Assembly: GCA_013178275.1 (NCBI GenBank)
Contig: JABLWZ010000017.1
Coordinates: forward strand, 1-64,000
Direction: 5' to 3'
DNA from: Bacillota bacterium
GTDB taxonomy: Bacteria > Bacillota > Ch66 > Ch109
Length of the DNA stretch: 64,000 nt
The position numbers and the translations under genes were made by a program. The notes below the pieces were generated by a model, which worked only from the letters and a program-made list of their open reading frames with translations, made no database searches and was not told where the DNA came from. Shown here in pieces: positions 51,381 to 61,231 of this stretch; position 1 is the stretch's first letter, and the number at the start of each line of letters is the position of its first letter.

Positions 51381-52613
51381 CTAACGCTTCAGATTCACCA
51401 GTTCCTGCAGCATCTCATCCGAAGTGGTGATTATACGCGAGTTGGCCTGAAAGCCCCGCTGGGTGACTATCATATCGGTAAACTCCGAAGAGAGGTCGAC
51501 GTTGGACATCTCCAGGGAACCGGGGATGATCGTCCCCCGGCTGCCGGTGCCCGGCGCCCCTATCTGCGGATCGCCCGAGTTGTTGGAAAACTGGAACATG
51601 TTTTCCCCCACCTGCAGGAGTCCGGCCGGGTTCTGGAAGGTGGCGGTCGCCACCTGGCCGATGTTCTGGGATATCCCGTTGGAGTAGCTGCCCATGATGG
51701 TTCCGGTCACATCGATGGTGAAGCTTCTCATGTCCCCCGGCTCGTAGCCGTCCTGGCTGGCTATCGCCGCGGTGGTTTCCGACTCGTATTGGGTGATGTC
51801 AGCGAAGTCCACCGTCAGGGCCAGGGGGGTGGTTGCCCCCGTGGTTATCGCCGAGCTGACGGCAAGGGTCGTGGGCGACGCCGCGGCCAGCGTACCGTCA
51901 GGGTCGAAGGTGATGTTGGCCGTCGCCGCTCCCGCCGTACCGTCCAGGGCGTAGCTGACCGTCCAGGCATTGACCGCCGTGTGGGTATAGGTTACGTTCA
52001 GGGTGTGTTCGTAACCCAGCGAGTCGAAGACCGACTTGGTTACGGTCTTGGTGTTGCCGGGAGCCGTTATGGGTATCTCGGCGTCGAAGTTGCCGTTGAT
52101 AACGGCGCTGGTGGTGGCCCGGGGGGGTACCGTGGAGTAGTTGGCCTTGCTGAGGGGCACCAGGTTGTCGTAGTTGATGACCCCGTTGGCATTCGCCAGG
52201 TATCCCATCACCTGATACCCGTTGGCCAGATTTACAAAATTCCCGGTCTGGTCAAAATCGAAGTTTCCAGCCCGGGTGAAGAAGTTGCGTCCACCGTCAT
52301 TCACGATGAAGTATCCTCCCTGCTGGATGCAGAGGTCGGTGGTCTTCCCGGTCGACTGGCTGCTGCTGCCGTCGTGAATCACGTCCACGGTGCTGAGATT
52401 CATCCCCAGACCTATCTGCTGCGGGTTGGTGCCTCCCCGGTTCCCCTGGGGGGACGATGCACCGCGCAGGTTCTGGTACAGGGCGTCGCGGAAGGTCACC
52501 CGGCTCTTCTTGTAACCCACGGTGTTCACGTTGGCTATATTCGATCCGATAACATCCAATCTGGTCTGATGGTTTCTCAGGCCGGTAACCCCGGCGTAGA
52601 GAGATCGCATCAT
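51381..52613 (-). CDS. flgE: Flagellar hook protein FlgE
   Basis: FlgE polymerises into the hook. The 410-residue protein has the N-terminal rod/hook helix motif NHQTRLDVIGSNIANVNTVG (14-33), the TRAGNFDFD region, an Ala/Thr-rich variable outer domain (about 165-290), and the C-terminal EFTDMIVTQRGFQANSRIIT helix. GAGGAGG lies nine bases before the ATG. Confidence 0.97.
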   Translation of the reverse strand: MMRSLYAGVTGLRNHQTRLDVIGSNIANVNTVGYKKSRVTFRDALYQNLRGASSPQGNRGGTNPQQIGLGMNLSTVDVIHDGSSSQSTGKTTDLCIQQGGYFIVNDGGRNFFTRAGNFDFDQTGNFVNLANGYQVMGYLANANGVINYDNLVPLSKANYSTVPPRATTSAVINGNFDAEIPITAPGNTKTVTKSVFDSLGYEHTLNVTYTHTAVNAWTVSYALDGTAGAATANITFDPDGTLAAASPTTLAVSSAITTGATTPLALTVDFADITQYESETTAAIASQDGYEPGDMRSFTIDVTGTIMGSYSNGISQNIGQVATATFQNPAGLLQVGENMFQFSNNSGDPQIGAPGTGSRGTIIPGSLEMSNVDLSSEFTDMIVTQRGFQANSRIITTSDEMLQELVNLKR

Positions 52614-52702
52614 ATTACATAACCTCCTCTTGTGCCTAACCCCTGCACCGCTTCCTTCGTTCAGCGGTGCGAGACTTCCTCAAAGAGGTCCAGTCTCGGG
52701 TT

Positions 52703-53086
52703 TTAAACGATTATTGCGCTGTCGATGTTGGTAAACACGTTCTCCTTCAGGCTGCTCTCGTCGACCGCGGTAATCACCGTGCGGTTCTTGACGCTCACCA
52801 CCAGAGCCAGGTTGTCCATCAGCACCAGCGAGTCCCGGGCGCCCTTGTTGGCTGCCTTGTCCACCGCGGTGTTCAGCCGCTGCAGGTCGCTCCCGCTGAG
52901 GGATATGTTCCGTGACCTCAGCCTCTGCTCAGCGTGCTGGGAAAACTTGATCCCCTGGTTGAGCTTGTCCTTTAAGATACCCTGAAAGTCGGACGCGTTC
53001 GCCGCTGATGAAGGTTTAGGTACCGCTGCCTTCTGAGTCGCCGCCGGTGTCGGCACTATCGGTGGAATCATCATCTGATTGGTCAC
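52703..53086 (-). CDS. Flagellar operon protein (TIGR02530 family)
   Basis: The 127-residue protein has a Pro/Ala-rich start and the family core FSQHAEQRLRSRNISLSGSD (about 48-67), LVLMDNLALVVSVKNRTVIT, ending NIDSAIIV. The family is confined to Firmicutes-type motility operons between flgD and flgE and is of unknown function. The GTG at 53086 has GGAGG nine bases upstream, which places 71 bases of the gene inside the end of flgD in another frame. Confidence 0.88.
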   Translation of the reverse strand: MTNQMMIPPIVPTPAATQKAAVPKPSSAANASDFQGILKDKLNQGIKFSQHAEQRLRSRNISLSGSDLQRLNTAVDKAANKGARDSLVLMDNLALVVSVKNRTVITAVDESSLKENVFTNIDSAIIV

Positions 53087-53552
53087 CGTTATCTACCTCC
53101 TGGGTCTCTTCTGATTCCTGCACTACCGGTTTCACCTCGAAAATCCGGTCCAACCCGAGCAACCAATCTCCCACCACCAGCATGGGATTCCCATCCATGA
53201 TTTTTATAGAGTCCACTTTTCCCCACTGAGTCGTAGTACCATCGTAAAACCCGACCTCTTTGCCGATCAAGCTTACCGCGTAGCCTACCGAGCTGTCCTG
53301 CATGTTCATCGTGAAAGTAGCTATCAGGGTTTGCAGATTGTTGTTCATATTCTGCATCTGCTCCAGGGAGCTGAAGTTGGCCAGCTGGGCTATAGAATCG
53401 GTGTCACTCATCGGTTCCAAAGGGTTCTGTGCCTTCATCTGCTCGATCATCAGCTTCAGGAAGTCATCCTTGCCCAGGCTCTTTGCGACGATACGGCTGC
53501 TGGTATCGGACGACTGGTTTTGGTTGGTGGTCGGGGCAACTGAGGTCGTCAT
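53016..53552 (-). CDS. flgD: Flagellar hook cap protein FlgD
   Basis: FlgD caps the growing hook. The 178-residue protein has the conserved N-terminal block LGKDDFLKLMIEQMKAQNPL (26-45), then EPMSDTDSIAQLANFSSLEQ. It is shorter than the E. coli protein and ends in an acidic tail rich in Asp/Ser/Gly (about 140-178). The tail coding overlaps the next gene by 71 bases. Confidence 0.95.
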   Translation of the reverse strand: MTTSVAPTTNQNQSSDTSSRIVAKSLGKDDFLKLMIEQMKAQNPLEPMSDTDSIAQLANFSSLEQMQNMNNNLQTLIATFTMNMQDSSVGYAVSLIGKEVGFYDGTTTQWGKVDSIKIMDGNPMLVVGDWLLGLDRIFEVKPVVQESEETQEVDNGDQSDDDSTDSADTGGDSEGSGT

Positions 53553-53564
53553 CTCTTCACCTCC

Positions 53565-55322
53565 TTACGCCAGAAAGTCGTACTGGCTGTCCGAAATGTA
53601 ACCCGTGATTGCTCCCGCCGATTCGGCCGGCTGGTAGGTCCAATCCGAGTCGATCCCGCCGCTGTAGCTGACCCGCGGCGCCTGGTTCCCCCAGCTCTGG
53701 CTCTGGTACTGGCGGGAGAACTGCTGTCCCGTGTCGGCCTGCGCTGACGTATTGCCCACCGAGACCTCGATGCGGTCGAACCTGAGACCCTGTTCCTGCA
53801 GCGACTGCTTCAACTGCCCCAGGCTGCTCTCGATCAGTCGGCCGACACTATGCGATTCCGCCACCAGCTTCGCCGTTACCAGCCCGTTCTCCACCGAGAC
53901 CTTGAGATTCAGCTTACCCAGCGACTCCGGCTGCAGCTGGATGCTCATCTCGGTTCGGGACTCCCGCTGGACCAACCGCATCCCCTCGATGATCGGCTTC
54001 ATCACCGGCTGCGACCCGGTCTCCGCGTCCCGCTGGAGCGTCAGGGTGGTATCGTTCAGCCTCTGCTCCAGCTGCCCGCCGCCCTGGTTCAGCACCACCG
54101 CTGCCGGTTTCTGCTCCTGGACCTGGCTGGTGGCCTTGGTGACCTGCTCCGGCGGCTCCGCTGATTCATCCTGGGCCGCCATCTTGGCTGCCTTGGACTC
54201 GAGCGCGGTATCCTTCGGGGCGCCGTTCTGCCGGGTGGCCGGCTGGTTGGCGGTTTCCCCTCCCGACTCCGGCTCGCTGTTCGCCGCTGTCGGCATCGGA
54301 TTCGCCACCGCGGCGTCCGTCTTTACCGGTGAGTCTGTGACCGTCGGTGCCGCTGGTTCAGGGGCTACGTTCCGGTTGACCACTTCCGCCGCTTTGACCA
54401 TCTGGAGGATTCCCCGGACCAGGTTTTCCACCTTCTGGGCCTGGCCGCGGTTCACCGCCTTGGACGCGGTCTGGGTACCGTCCCCCTGGTCCCTGGCCTC
54501 CCATCGCTGCAGCGCCTCCTCCAGCCTCTCGATCAGGGTCGAGACCGTTGGTGGGGGCTTAACGCCAGTCCCCGCCGCCACCCCGGGCTGGGTGGTGAGG
54601 TTGGTCTGGCCCGCTGCGGCCTGGCTGGCCGCCTTGCTGACGCCGTTATCGCCGGCAATCATGGTCTGGATAGACTCCAGCAGCTTCGCGAACTCCTTCA
54701 GCTGGGAGATGGCTGTCTCCGCTGTCGGATCGGCGCTGTCTCCATTCACCGCTTCACCCGCTATCAGGTTCGCCAGCAGCTGCCGGAGATCGTTCTGGCC
54801 TGACCGGTTGATACCGCCCGCCCCGGTGTTCGCCGCCTCGTCGGTACCGCCGTCCGGGCTCGCCTGGTTTTCCAGCATCGCCATCAGCTGCGACAGGAGA
54901 GTTAGTAGCTCCTTCAGCTCGGGGTCGGAGTCCAGGGCCAGTCCGTTATCCGGTTCCGGTTCCGATTCTACCTCCAGCCTGACGCCGGTCTCCGCGGGTT
55001 TTTCACCAACGTCCCGGGTATCGACCGCCTGCGGTCCTGAGCCTCTGGCAGCCGTTTCGTCGCTGGTCGCTGCCGGGTCACCCTTCACGGCCTTCAGCAC
55101 CATACCGGCGGTCTCTGCCGCCTGGTCGGTCCTGGTCGAAGTAGCGGTCGTGGGCTCAGAGGATCTGCCTTTCCCCGTGTTTCTCTGGACCTTGGACTGC
55201 AGAAGGCTTGCGAAGTCCACCGGAGCGGAGCCCCGGCCGGCTTTCGCGGCAGTCGCTGTCTGTGACCCGGAACCCGTTCCAACCAATCCCTTAAACCCTA
55301 TTAAGTTAAGCGCATGGTTCAT
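53565..55322 (-). CDS. fliK: Flagellar hook-length control protein FliK
   Basis: FliK measures hook length and triggers the FlhB switch. The 585-residue protein is mostly low-complexity Ala/Thr/Pro/Gly/Asp-rich, as expected for the ruler region (about 20-430). The C-terminal domain has the recognisable ELSVQLQPESLGKLNLKVSV-like block, here reading MSIQLQPESLGKLNLKVSVE (about 456-475), plus GQLKQSLQEQGLRFDRIEVS. AAAGGAGGTGA precedes the ATG. Confidence 0.92.
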   Translation of the reverse strand: MNHALNLIGFKGLVGTGSGSQTATAAKAGRGSAPVDFASLLQSKVQRNTGKGRSSEPTTATSTRTDQAAETAGMVLKAVKGDPAATSDETAARGSGPQAVDTRDVGEKPAETGVRLEVESEPEPDNGLALDSDPELKELLTLLSQLMAMLENQASPDGGTDEAANTGAGGINRSGQNDLRQLLANLIAGEAVNGDSADPTAETAISQLKEFAKLLESIQTMIAGDNGVSKAASQAAAGQTNLTTQPGVAAGTGVKPPPTVSTLIERLEEALQRWEARDQGDGTQTASKAVNRGQAQKVENLVRGILQMVKAAEVVNRNVAPEPAAPTVTDSPVKTDAAVANPMPTAANSEPESGGETANQPATRQNGAPKDTALESKAAKMAAQDESAEPPEQVTKATSQVQEQKPAAVVLNQGGGQLEQRLNDTTLTLQRDAETGSQPVMKPIIEGMRLVQRESRTEMSIQLQPESLGKLNLKVSVENGLVTAKLVAESHSVGRLIESSLGQLKQSLQEQGLRFDRIEVSVGNTSAQADTGQQFSRQYQSQSWGNQAPRVSYSGGIDSDWTYQPAESAGAITGYISDSQYDFLA

Positions 55323-55369
55323 TCATTCACCTCCTTTCGATAATCTATCGGGTATCCCCGGAGGCTGGT

Positions 55370-56050
55370 TCAAGTACTGTTGATCTTGAACTTGGAAGAG
55401 AGGGCGGCCGCCCGCTCCGGCGGCATCGCCGCCAGTATCTTGGCAACCTTGTCGCTCTCCAGCAGCCGAAGAATCCCCAAAACTGTATCGTCATCCATCT
55501 TGTCCATGATGGCCACCGCGTTGGCGGGTTTCATCTCCGAGAAGTACGCCGCCAGCTGCTTAAAGTCCATCTGGGCCACTGGATCCTCTTTCGGCTTGGG
55601 TGCGGTCTTTTCCAAAAGGCTTACCTTCTCGGTCAGTGCCTTGTTGTACTCGTCCAGGGTCTTCTTCTCCGCCGTCAGCTGCTGCAACTCCTCCCTCTGG
55701 GTGTTCAGTTCCTGCAGCAGCCTCTGGTTCTCCCGCTCCAGCAGGGTGGTCCCCGGCACTATGACCTCCTTGGTCTGGTTGTCAGACGCGAACCCCGACA
55801 GGAAGGGCACCTTCTTCAACTGTTCGTTGATGTTTATCCATCCCGCTTTGTTGGCCGCCATCAGCACTATCACCACGGCCGCCAGCAGCATCACCAGGGA
55901 AGCGGCGATAAAAGCCATCCGGCCCAGGCAGGAACCCGGCCTGGAATCCTCGTCACCAAGCTCGACGGCCGGCTCGGCCTTGACCGCCGGTTTCCTGACC
56001 TCCGGGGTCCCCGGGGCCCTTTCCCTTTTTGCTCCAGCCGCCTCTGCCAT
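55370..56050 (-). CDS. MotE/YlxF-type flagellar chaperone-like protein
   Basis: The 226-residue protein has a cytoplasmic N-terminus, one membrane segment (about 46-67), a coiled coil (about 100-150) and a C-terminal MgtE-N-like/FliG-like helical domain (FKQLAAYFSEMKPANAVAIM, then ILRLLESDKVAKILAAMPPE). It matches the YlxF/MotE family between fliJ and fliK, of which MotE in rhizobia stabilises the stator protein MotC. The role in Firmicutes is unclear. Confidence 0.85.
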   Translation of the reverse strand: MAEAAGAKRERAPGTPEVRKPAVKAEPAVELGDEDSRPGSCLGRMAFIAASLVMLLAAVVIVLMAANKAGWININEQLKKVPFLSGFASDNQTKEVIVPGTTLLERENQRLLQELNTQREELQQLTAEKKTLDEYNKALTEKVSLLEKTAPKPKEDPVAQMDFKQLAAYFSEMKPANAVAIMDKMDDDTVLGILRLLESDKVAKILAAMPPERAAALSSKFKINST

Positions 56051-56060
56051 GTTACCCCGC

Positions 56061-56510
56061 CTAGTTGCTTCTCAAGCTGAGATACTGATTGATCCCCATC
56101 TCATCGACCAGCTTCTGTTCCTCCACCAGGGTCTCGTACTGGTACTGCTCCCAGCGTCGGCTCTTCAGCCGCTCCAGAAGCTTTCGCTCCATCAGGAGCT
56201 TCTTCAGCTTCTCGCGGCATTCGGCCAGTTCGGCCTCCAGTCCCCGGATCACCAGGTGCTGCTGCTTGATGAGTCGGTTGACCACCCCCAGGTAGTCACG
56301 GAACAGACGCAGCAGGTCCAGGTCCAACCTTTTGGCGCTGATGTCCCGTATCTCCTGTTCCAGTCCCCGGTACTGCAGCTCCAGCCGCAGCAGCGTGTCC
56401 CGGGCCTCTGTGAGTCTCGTCTGTATCTGTTGTAGTTCCTGTCGCTGCAGGTCTTCTCTGATCTGGACTACCTTCAAGTTGGTCTCTAACCGGAATTTAA
56501 AGCGCCGCAC
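56061..56510 (-). CDS. fliJ: Flagellar export chaperone FliJ
   Basis: FliJ links the export ATPase to FlhA and recycles chaperones. The 149-residue protein is almost entirely a two-stranded coiled coil, with the FliJ start FKFRLETNLKVVQIREDLQR and the terminal EEQKLVDEMGINQY. Length and position after fliI are standard. Confidence 0.94.
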   Translation of the reverse strand: MRRFKFRLETNLKVVQIREDLQRQELQQIQTRLTEARDTLLRLELQYRGLEQEIRDISAKRLDLDLLRLFRDYLGVVNRLIKQQHLVIRGLEAELAECREKLKKLLMERKLLERLKSRRWEQYQYETLVEEQKLVDEMGINQYLSLRSN

Positions 56511-56525
56511 AGCCCACTCCTTTGC

Positions 56526-57842
56526 TTAATGCTGGCTAAACAACTGCTGCAGTCGGTCGATCGATTCCTTGAAGTCCGCTCTCTCGTTGATCTCCTGCCT
56601 TAAAAAACCCTGGCACTGGTCGATCATAGATATCGCATAGTCCACCCGGGGATTGGTCCCGGCGGCATAAGCCCCTATCTCTATCAGGTCCTTGGCCTCC
56701 TGAAAACTGGCCAAAACGTTCCGCAGGCGGGTCGCCGAGGTCAGGTGGCCGTGCTCCACGATCTCTATCATGGAACGGCTCACGCTTTTCAAAACGTCGA
56801 TCGCGGGGTAATGACCCAGTGCGGCCAGTTCCCTGGACAATACGATGTGGCCGTCCAGTATCCCCCGAACCGCGTCGGCTATGGGTTCGTTCATGTCGTC
56901 ACCGTCAACCAGCACCGTGTACAGGCCGGTGATGGTTCCATCCCTCGAACTCCCGGAACGTTCCAGGAGCTTGGGCAGTAAAGCAAAAACCGACGGCGTG
57001 TACCCACGGGTCGCCGGGGGCTCGCCCAGGGTCAGCCCGACCTCGCGCTGGGCCATGGCAAACCTGGTTATCGAGTCCATCATCAGCATCACATCCAGCC
57101 CCTGGTCGCGGAAGTACTCTGCGATGGCGGTCGCCAGGAAGGCCCCCTTCAACCTGACCAGGGCCGGCTGGTCCGAGGTCGCCACAACCACCACCGACCT
57201 CTTCAAGCCCTCTTCTCCCAGGTCGCGCTCCAGAAACTCGCGCACCTCGCGGCCCCGCTCACCGATCAGCCCGATGACGTTGACGTCCGCGCTGGTGTAG
57301 CGGGCCACCATGCCCATGATGGTGCTCTTACCGATACCGCTGCCGGCAAAGATGCCTATCCTCTGTCCCTTGCCGCAGGTCAGCATTGAGTCTATCGCCC
57401 TAACCCCCAGCGACAGCGGAGTGGATATCCTCTGGCGGTCCAGGGGGTTGGGAGGCTGGTTCATAACCGGGTAGTCCCGGTGGGTAAAGATTCCGCCCAT
57501 CCCATCCATCGGCTCGCCCAGTCCACTCAGGATGCGGCCGGTCAGCTGCTCCCCCACCTTCACCCGCAGGCTCCTTCCCGTGGCCGTGACCTCCGCCCCC
57601 GGGCTTATCCCCTCCATCTCGCCCAGCGGCATCAGGAGGGTGCTGTGGTTTTTAAAACCCACTACCTCCGCCAGCAGCGGAGGCAGGGATAAACCGGTCG
57701 CGATCTCGCAGAGTTCGCCCAACTGCGCCATAGGTCCATCGGATTGGATAGAAAGCCCGATGATCTGCGACACCCGGCCTTTACGCTGGATGGACTCTAC
57801 ACGGTCTACAGTTTGAGAATACCTGGCCAGATTAAGCGCCAC
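56526..57842 (-). CDS. fliI: Flagellar export ATPase FliI
   Basis: FliI powers and orders substrate loading. The 438-residue protein has an F1-type N-terminal domain, Walker A GSGIGKST (167-174), Walker B VMLMMDSITR (about 252-261), and the conserved GEPPATRGYTPSVFALLPKL loop. It overlaps fliH by 11 bases. Confidence 0.98.
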   Translation of the reverse strand: MALNLARYSQTVDRVESIQRKGRVSQIIGLSIQSDGPMAQLGELCEIATGLSLPPLLAEVVGFKNHSTLLMPLGEMEGISPGAEVTATGRSLRVKVGEQLTGRILSGLGEPMDGMGGIFTHRDYPVMNQPPNPLDRQRISTPLSLGVRAIDSMLTCGKGQRIGIFAGSGIGKSTIMGMVARYTSADVNVIGLIGERGREVREFLERDLGEEGLKRSVVVVATSDQPALVRLKGAFLATAIAEYFRDQGLDVMLMMDSITRFAMAQREVGLTLGEPPATRGYTPSVFALLPKLLERSGSSRDGTITGLYTVLVDGDDMNEPIADAVRGILDGHIVLSRELAALGHYPAIDVLKSVSRSMIEIVEHGHLTSATRLRNVLASFQEAKDLIEIGAYAAGTNPRVDYAISMIDQCQGFLRQEINERADFKESIDRLQQLFSQH

Positions 57843-58653
57843 TGTTTTTCACCTGTTGCATAGCGTTCTCGATCGCGTTCAGCTGGGTGCTGACCTGGGA
57901 GTCTACCAGTCCGGCCTTGGTCTCTATCACACACCCGCCGGGCTCCACCAGGTTATCCACCTCGATGCGGCACCGACGGGCCATTTCAGGATCGGGAACC
58001 GTCTCTTCCCACCCGCTTCTGAGCGGTTCGTAAGAAGACTCGTGCACCTTGATCACCATCTGGTCGGTCCCCTTGGCCCTCTCCAGGGCCTCCCGGGTTA
58101 TATCCCTCACCGTATCGGGATGGAGGTCCAGCTGCCTCCCGATAACCTTACGGGCTATCTTCATCACCATATCCACTACCTGCGGCTCGACCTCGTCCAG
58201 CATCCGGCACCTTTCCGAGCGGGCTTCGGCTATGATCCTTTCGGACTCCTGGAGGGAGTTCAGCCTGGTCTCCTCCAGCTCCCTTCTCACCTGGGCCTCG
58301 CCTTCCGCATAACCCGCTTCCCCGCTCCGCTGCCGGATCTGTTCCCCTTCCTCGCGCGCCTGCCGCAGGATCTCCTGCGCCTGGTCCCGGGCCTCCTGGA
58401 CGATGCTGGAGGCCTGCTGTTCGGCCTTGGTCAGGAGCTGCTTGACTATCGCCTCGGTTTCCTCGATGATCGAACGGGCATCCTCCTCGCTGAACCCGGG
58501 AGGAGCGGCCTCATCCATTATCTCCTCCGCCGCGGACATCGCCGATTCGGTTATCGACTCCTCCAGGGTGAGAACCTCTATACGGTGTTGGATTTCACGC
58601 GATCTGCTGATAACCAGGTTGGTCGACTTGATTATGCTAGACGACGATCTCAT
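57832..58653 (-). CDS. fliH: Flagellar assembly protein FliH
   Basis: FliH is the FliI stator and regulator. The 273-residue protein has an acidic, coiled-coil N-terminal half (about 35-150; Glu/Gln/Ala-rich) and a V-ATPase E-like C-terminal domain (about 160-265, with VDMVMKIARKVIGRQLDL). The ATG at 58653 follows GAGGTGG; the open frame extends back to a TTG at 58671 that lies before this site. It overlaps the fliG end by 17 bases. Confidence 0.95.
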   Translation of the reverse strand: MRSSSSIIKSTNLVISRSREIQHRIEVLTLEESITESAMSAAEEIMDEAAPPGFSEEDARSIIEETEAIVKQLLTKAEQQASSIVQEARDQAQEILRQAREEGEQIRQRSGEAGYAEGEAQVRRELEETRLNSLQESERIIAEARSERCRMLDEVEPQVVDMVMKIARKVIGRQLDLHPDTVRDITREALERAKGTDQMVIKVHESSYEPLRSGWEETVPDPEMARRCRIEVDNLVEPGGCVIETKAGLVDSQVSTQLNAIENAMQQVKNSGA

Positions 58654-59641
58654 CCGCTCCACCTCGAGCAATAATAATCTCTCCCGCTTCCTCCAGCCGG
58701 CGGATGTTGCTGACTATCCTCTGCTGAGCCTCCTCAACATCACGCAGCCTTACCGGTCCCATGAAGTCGATATCCTCCTTCAACATCTCGGCCGCCCGCT
58801 TGGACATGTTGCGCATGATCTTGTTGGTGACCTCGTCGCTGGAGCCTTTCAGCGCCAGCCCCAGGTCGTGGCTGTCGATCTCGCGGAGTATCCGCTGTAC
58901 GCTCCGGTCGTCAAGCTGCACGACATCCTCGAACACGAACATCAGCTTCTTGATCTCTTCCGCCAGTTCGGGGTCCTGGATCTCCAGGGTCTCCATGATG
59001 GTCTTCTCCGTTCCCCGGTCCACCCGGTTCAAGACCTGGACCACCGAGTTTATCCCTCCGGCTGAGGTTACTTCGGTGGGAACCAGAGAAGAAAGCTTTC
59101 TTTCTAAGACCCGCTCCACCTCTTTGATGATCTCGGGGGAGGTGCGGTCCATCATCGCTATGCGCCGGGCCACCTCCGCCTGCCGGTCCTGGGGCAGCGC
59201 GGAGATAATGGTGGCGGCCTTTTCCGAGTCCAGGTAAGCCATGATCAGGGCTATCGTTTGGGGGTGCTCGGCCTGGATCAGGTTCAACAGCTGCGAAGGG
59301 TCGGTCTTGCGTACGAAGTCAAAAGGCCGTACCGCCAGTGACGAGGTGATGCGGTTGAGTATCTCCACCGCCTTCTGCCCCCCCAGCGCCTTCTCCAGGA
59401 CGTCACGGGCATAATCGATGCCCCCCTGGTTGATGTAATCCTGCGCCAGGGCCATCTGGTAGAACTCTTCGAAGATCTCGTGCCGCCTTTCGTTCGTCAC
59501 CTTGCGCACGCTGGCTATCTCCAGCGTAAGCTGTTCGATCTCTTCCTCTTTGAGGTGCTTGAAAACGCTGGCCGATATCTCAGTTCCCAGGGCAATCAGC
59601 AAAATGGCCGCCTTCTGTCTTCCATTCAAGCCCTTTGACAT
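58637..59641 (-). CDS. fliG: Flagellar motor switch protein FliG
   Basis: FliG is the torque-generating switch protein. The 334-residue protein has N (1-100), middle (about 105-195, with the EHPQTIALIMAYLDSEKAA EHPQ motif) and C domains (about 200-334) with the charged torque helix DDRSVQRILREIDSHDLGLA. All three domains are intact. Confidence 0.98.
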   Translation of the reverse strand: MSKGLNGRQKAAILLIALGTEISASVFKHLKEEEIEQLTLEIASVRKVTNERRHEIFEEFYQMALAQDYINQGGIDYARDVLEKALGGQKAVEILNRITSSLAVRPFDFVRKTDPSQLLNLIQAEHPQTIALIMAYLDSEKAATIISALPQDRQAEVARRIAMMDRTSPEIIKEVERVLERKLSSLVPTEVTSAGGINSVVQVLNRVDRGTEKTIMETLEIQDPELAEEIKKLMFVFEDVVQLDDRSVQRILREIDSHDLGLALKGSSDEVTNKIMRNMSKRAAEMLKEDIDFMGPVRLRDVEEAQQRIVSNIRRLEEAGEIIIARGGADEIVV

Positions 59642-59642
59642 G

Positions 59643-61208
59643 CTATCTCAAATCCTCCGTTAACCAGGACCTTACTAGCTGCGCCACGTCCTCTGGTTTT
59701 TCCCGCGCCAGCTGCTCGATAGTCTCCCGCAGTTTGGCCTTTTCCCGCTCCTCGGGCGACATCGTGTCTTCCGGACCCAGCAGCTCCTCTACCAGGATAG
59801 GCTCGCCGATGGTGGCATCCAGCATCCCCTGCTCCCGCCGGCGCCGGATGGTCTGGTAGACGATGAAGCCCACCAGGATAAAGGCCAGTATCACCGCCCC
59901 GATAATCGACCACTTGATTATCGCGGCCTGCCTTTCCTCCGCCGCGATGTCTCCCTGCAGCTTATCCCAGTAAGAGGTATCGAACTTGACCAGGCTCACG
60001 CTGATCTGGTCGCCCCGGTCGGTCCTGATCCCGGCCGCCCGGGTAACCGCGTCCCGGATCTGGTTCTCCTCGACCTGCATCTCACCGTTGTCCACCATCA
60101 CCGCCACGTCCAGCAGCCTGACCTTGCCCGGCGCGACCACCCGGTGGGTCTCCAGTTTGTCGATCTCGTTGTTAACCGCGCTGTAGGTTTTCTGCTGGGA
60201 GTAGTTGGAGGTCTCGCCGTTCGCGTTGGGGTAGGTAGGGTTCCCCGGTATATTGCTGGGGGTTCCCACCCCCTCGACCGGAGCGGCGGTATTCTGGCTG
60301 GTGGTGATTTCCTCGTTGTTTTCAGCACTGCGCACGAACTTGTTCGGACCCCACTGGGTCTGCACGATCTCCTGCTGGTCGAAGTCCAGTTCCGCCCGGA
60401 CCCTGACCACCGACTTGTTATAGCCCAGCACCTTCTCCAGCATCGACTGGACGGACTGGGCCAGGTCTTTCTCGAACTGTTTCTGGATATCCATCTGCTG
60501 CAGCGAGAGCCGGCTGTTGGTCTGCTTGTTCATTCCCGGGAGGTCCTCCGACAGCACCTGTCCGGTCGAGTCGACCACGGTGATGTTTTCCGGCTTCAGG
60601 GATTCCACACTCCGGGATACCAGGTGGACTATCCCCATCACCTGCTGGGGTTCCAGCTCGGCACCCGAGGACAGTTTAACGATAACCGAAGCGGTGCGGT
60701 CCTGCTGGTCCTTCGCGAACAGGGCCTCCTGGGGCACCGTCAGGTACACCCAGGCCTGTTCGATGCCCTTCAGCTGCTTGATGGTGCGGGCCAGTTCCGA
60801 CTGCAGCGCCAGTATGTACCTGACCTCTTTGTCCCGGGTGGTCTCCCCGAACCTGGTTTCGGAGAGGCTCTCAAAACCGGCCACCCCCTTGGGCAGGCCG
60901 GCTGCGGCCAGGTCCAGTCTCGCCTGGTCCCTCAACTCGGTGGGGACCATGATGGTGGCCCCGTTATCCGCGATTTCGTAGGTTACCTTCAGTTCCTTGA
61001 GCTTCGCGACTATGGCCGCGGCATCGTTGGACTCCAGGTCGGTGTACAGCGCCACCATCGGGCTGCTCCGGGTGATCCCCCAGATACCCATCGAGACGCC
61101 GATTATGACCAGCAGCGCCAGCCCCGCCACCAGAAGCTTCCGGTTGGGGGAGGATTCCTGCCAGAACTTGGTCGCGTTTTCTTTTAATTTAGTCAGTTGC
61201 TCTCGCAT
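59643..61208 (-). CDS. fliF: Flagellar MS-ring protein FliF
   Basis: FliF forms the MS ring. The 521-residue protein has two membrane segments (about 27-46 and 424-447), ring-building motifs between them (SPMVALYTDLESNDAAAIVA, LALQSELARTIKQLKGIEQA) and a cytoplasmic FliG-binding tail (ELAREKPEDVAQLVRSWLTE region, starting near residue 500). Length is typical. Confidence 0.98.
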   Translation of the reverse strand: MREQLTKLKENATKFWQESSPNRKLLVAGLALLVIIGVSMGIWGITRSSPMVALYTDLESNDAAAIVAKLKELKVTYEIADNGATIMVPTELRDQARLDLAAAGLPKGVAGFESLSETRFGETTRDKEVRYILALQSELARTIKQLKGIEQAWVYLTVPQEALFAKDQQDRTASVIVKLSSGAELEPQQVMGIVHLVSRSVESLKPENITVVDSTGQVLSEDLPGMNKQTNSRLSLQQMDIQKQFEKDLAQSVQSMLEKVLGYNKSVVRVRAELDFDQQEIVQTQWGPNKFVRSAENNEEITTSQNTAAPVEGVGTPSNIPGNPTYPNANGETSNYSQQKTYSAVNNEIDKLETHRVVAPGKVRLLDVAVMVDNGEMQVEENQIRDAVTRAAGIRTDRGDQISVSLVKFDTSYWDKLQGDIAAEERQAAIIKWSIIGAVILAFILVGFIVYQTIRRRREQGMLDATIGEPILVEELLGPEDTMSPEEREKAKLRETIEQLAREKPEDVAQLVRSWLTEDLR

Positions 61209-61231
61209 CGATGCACCTGTATCCTGTTATA

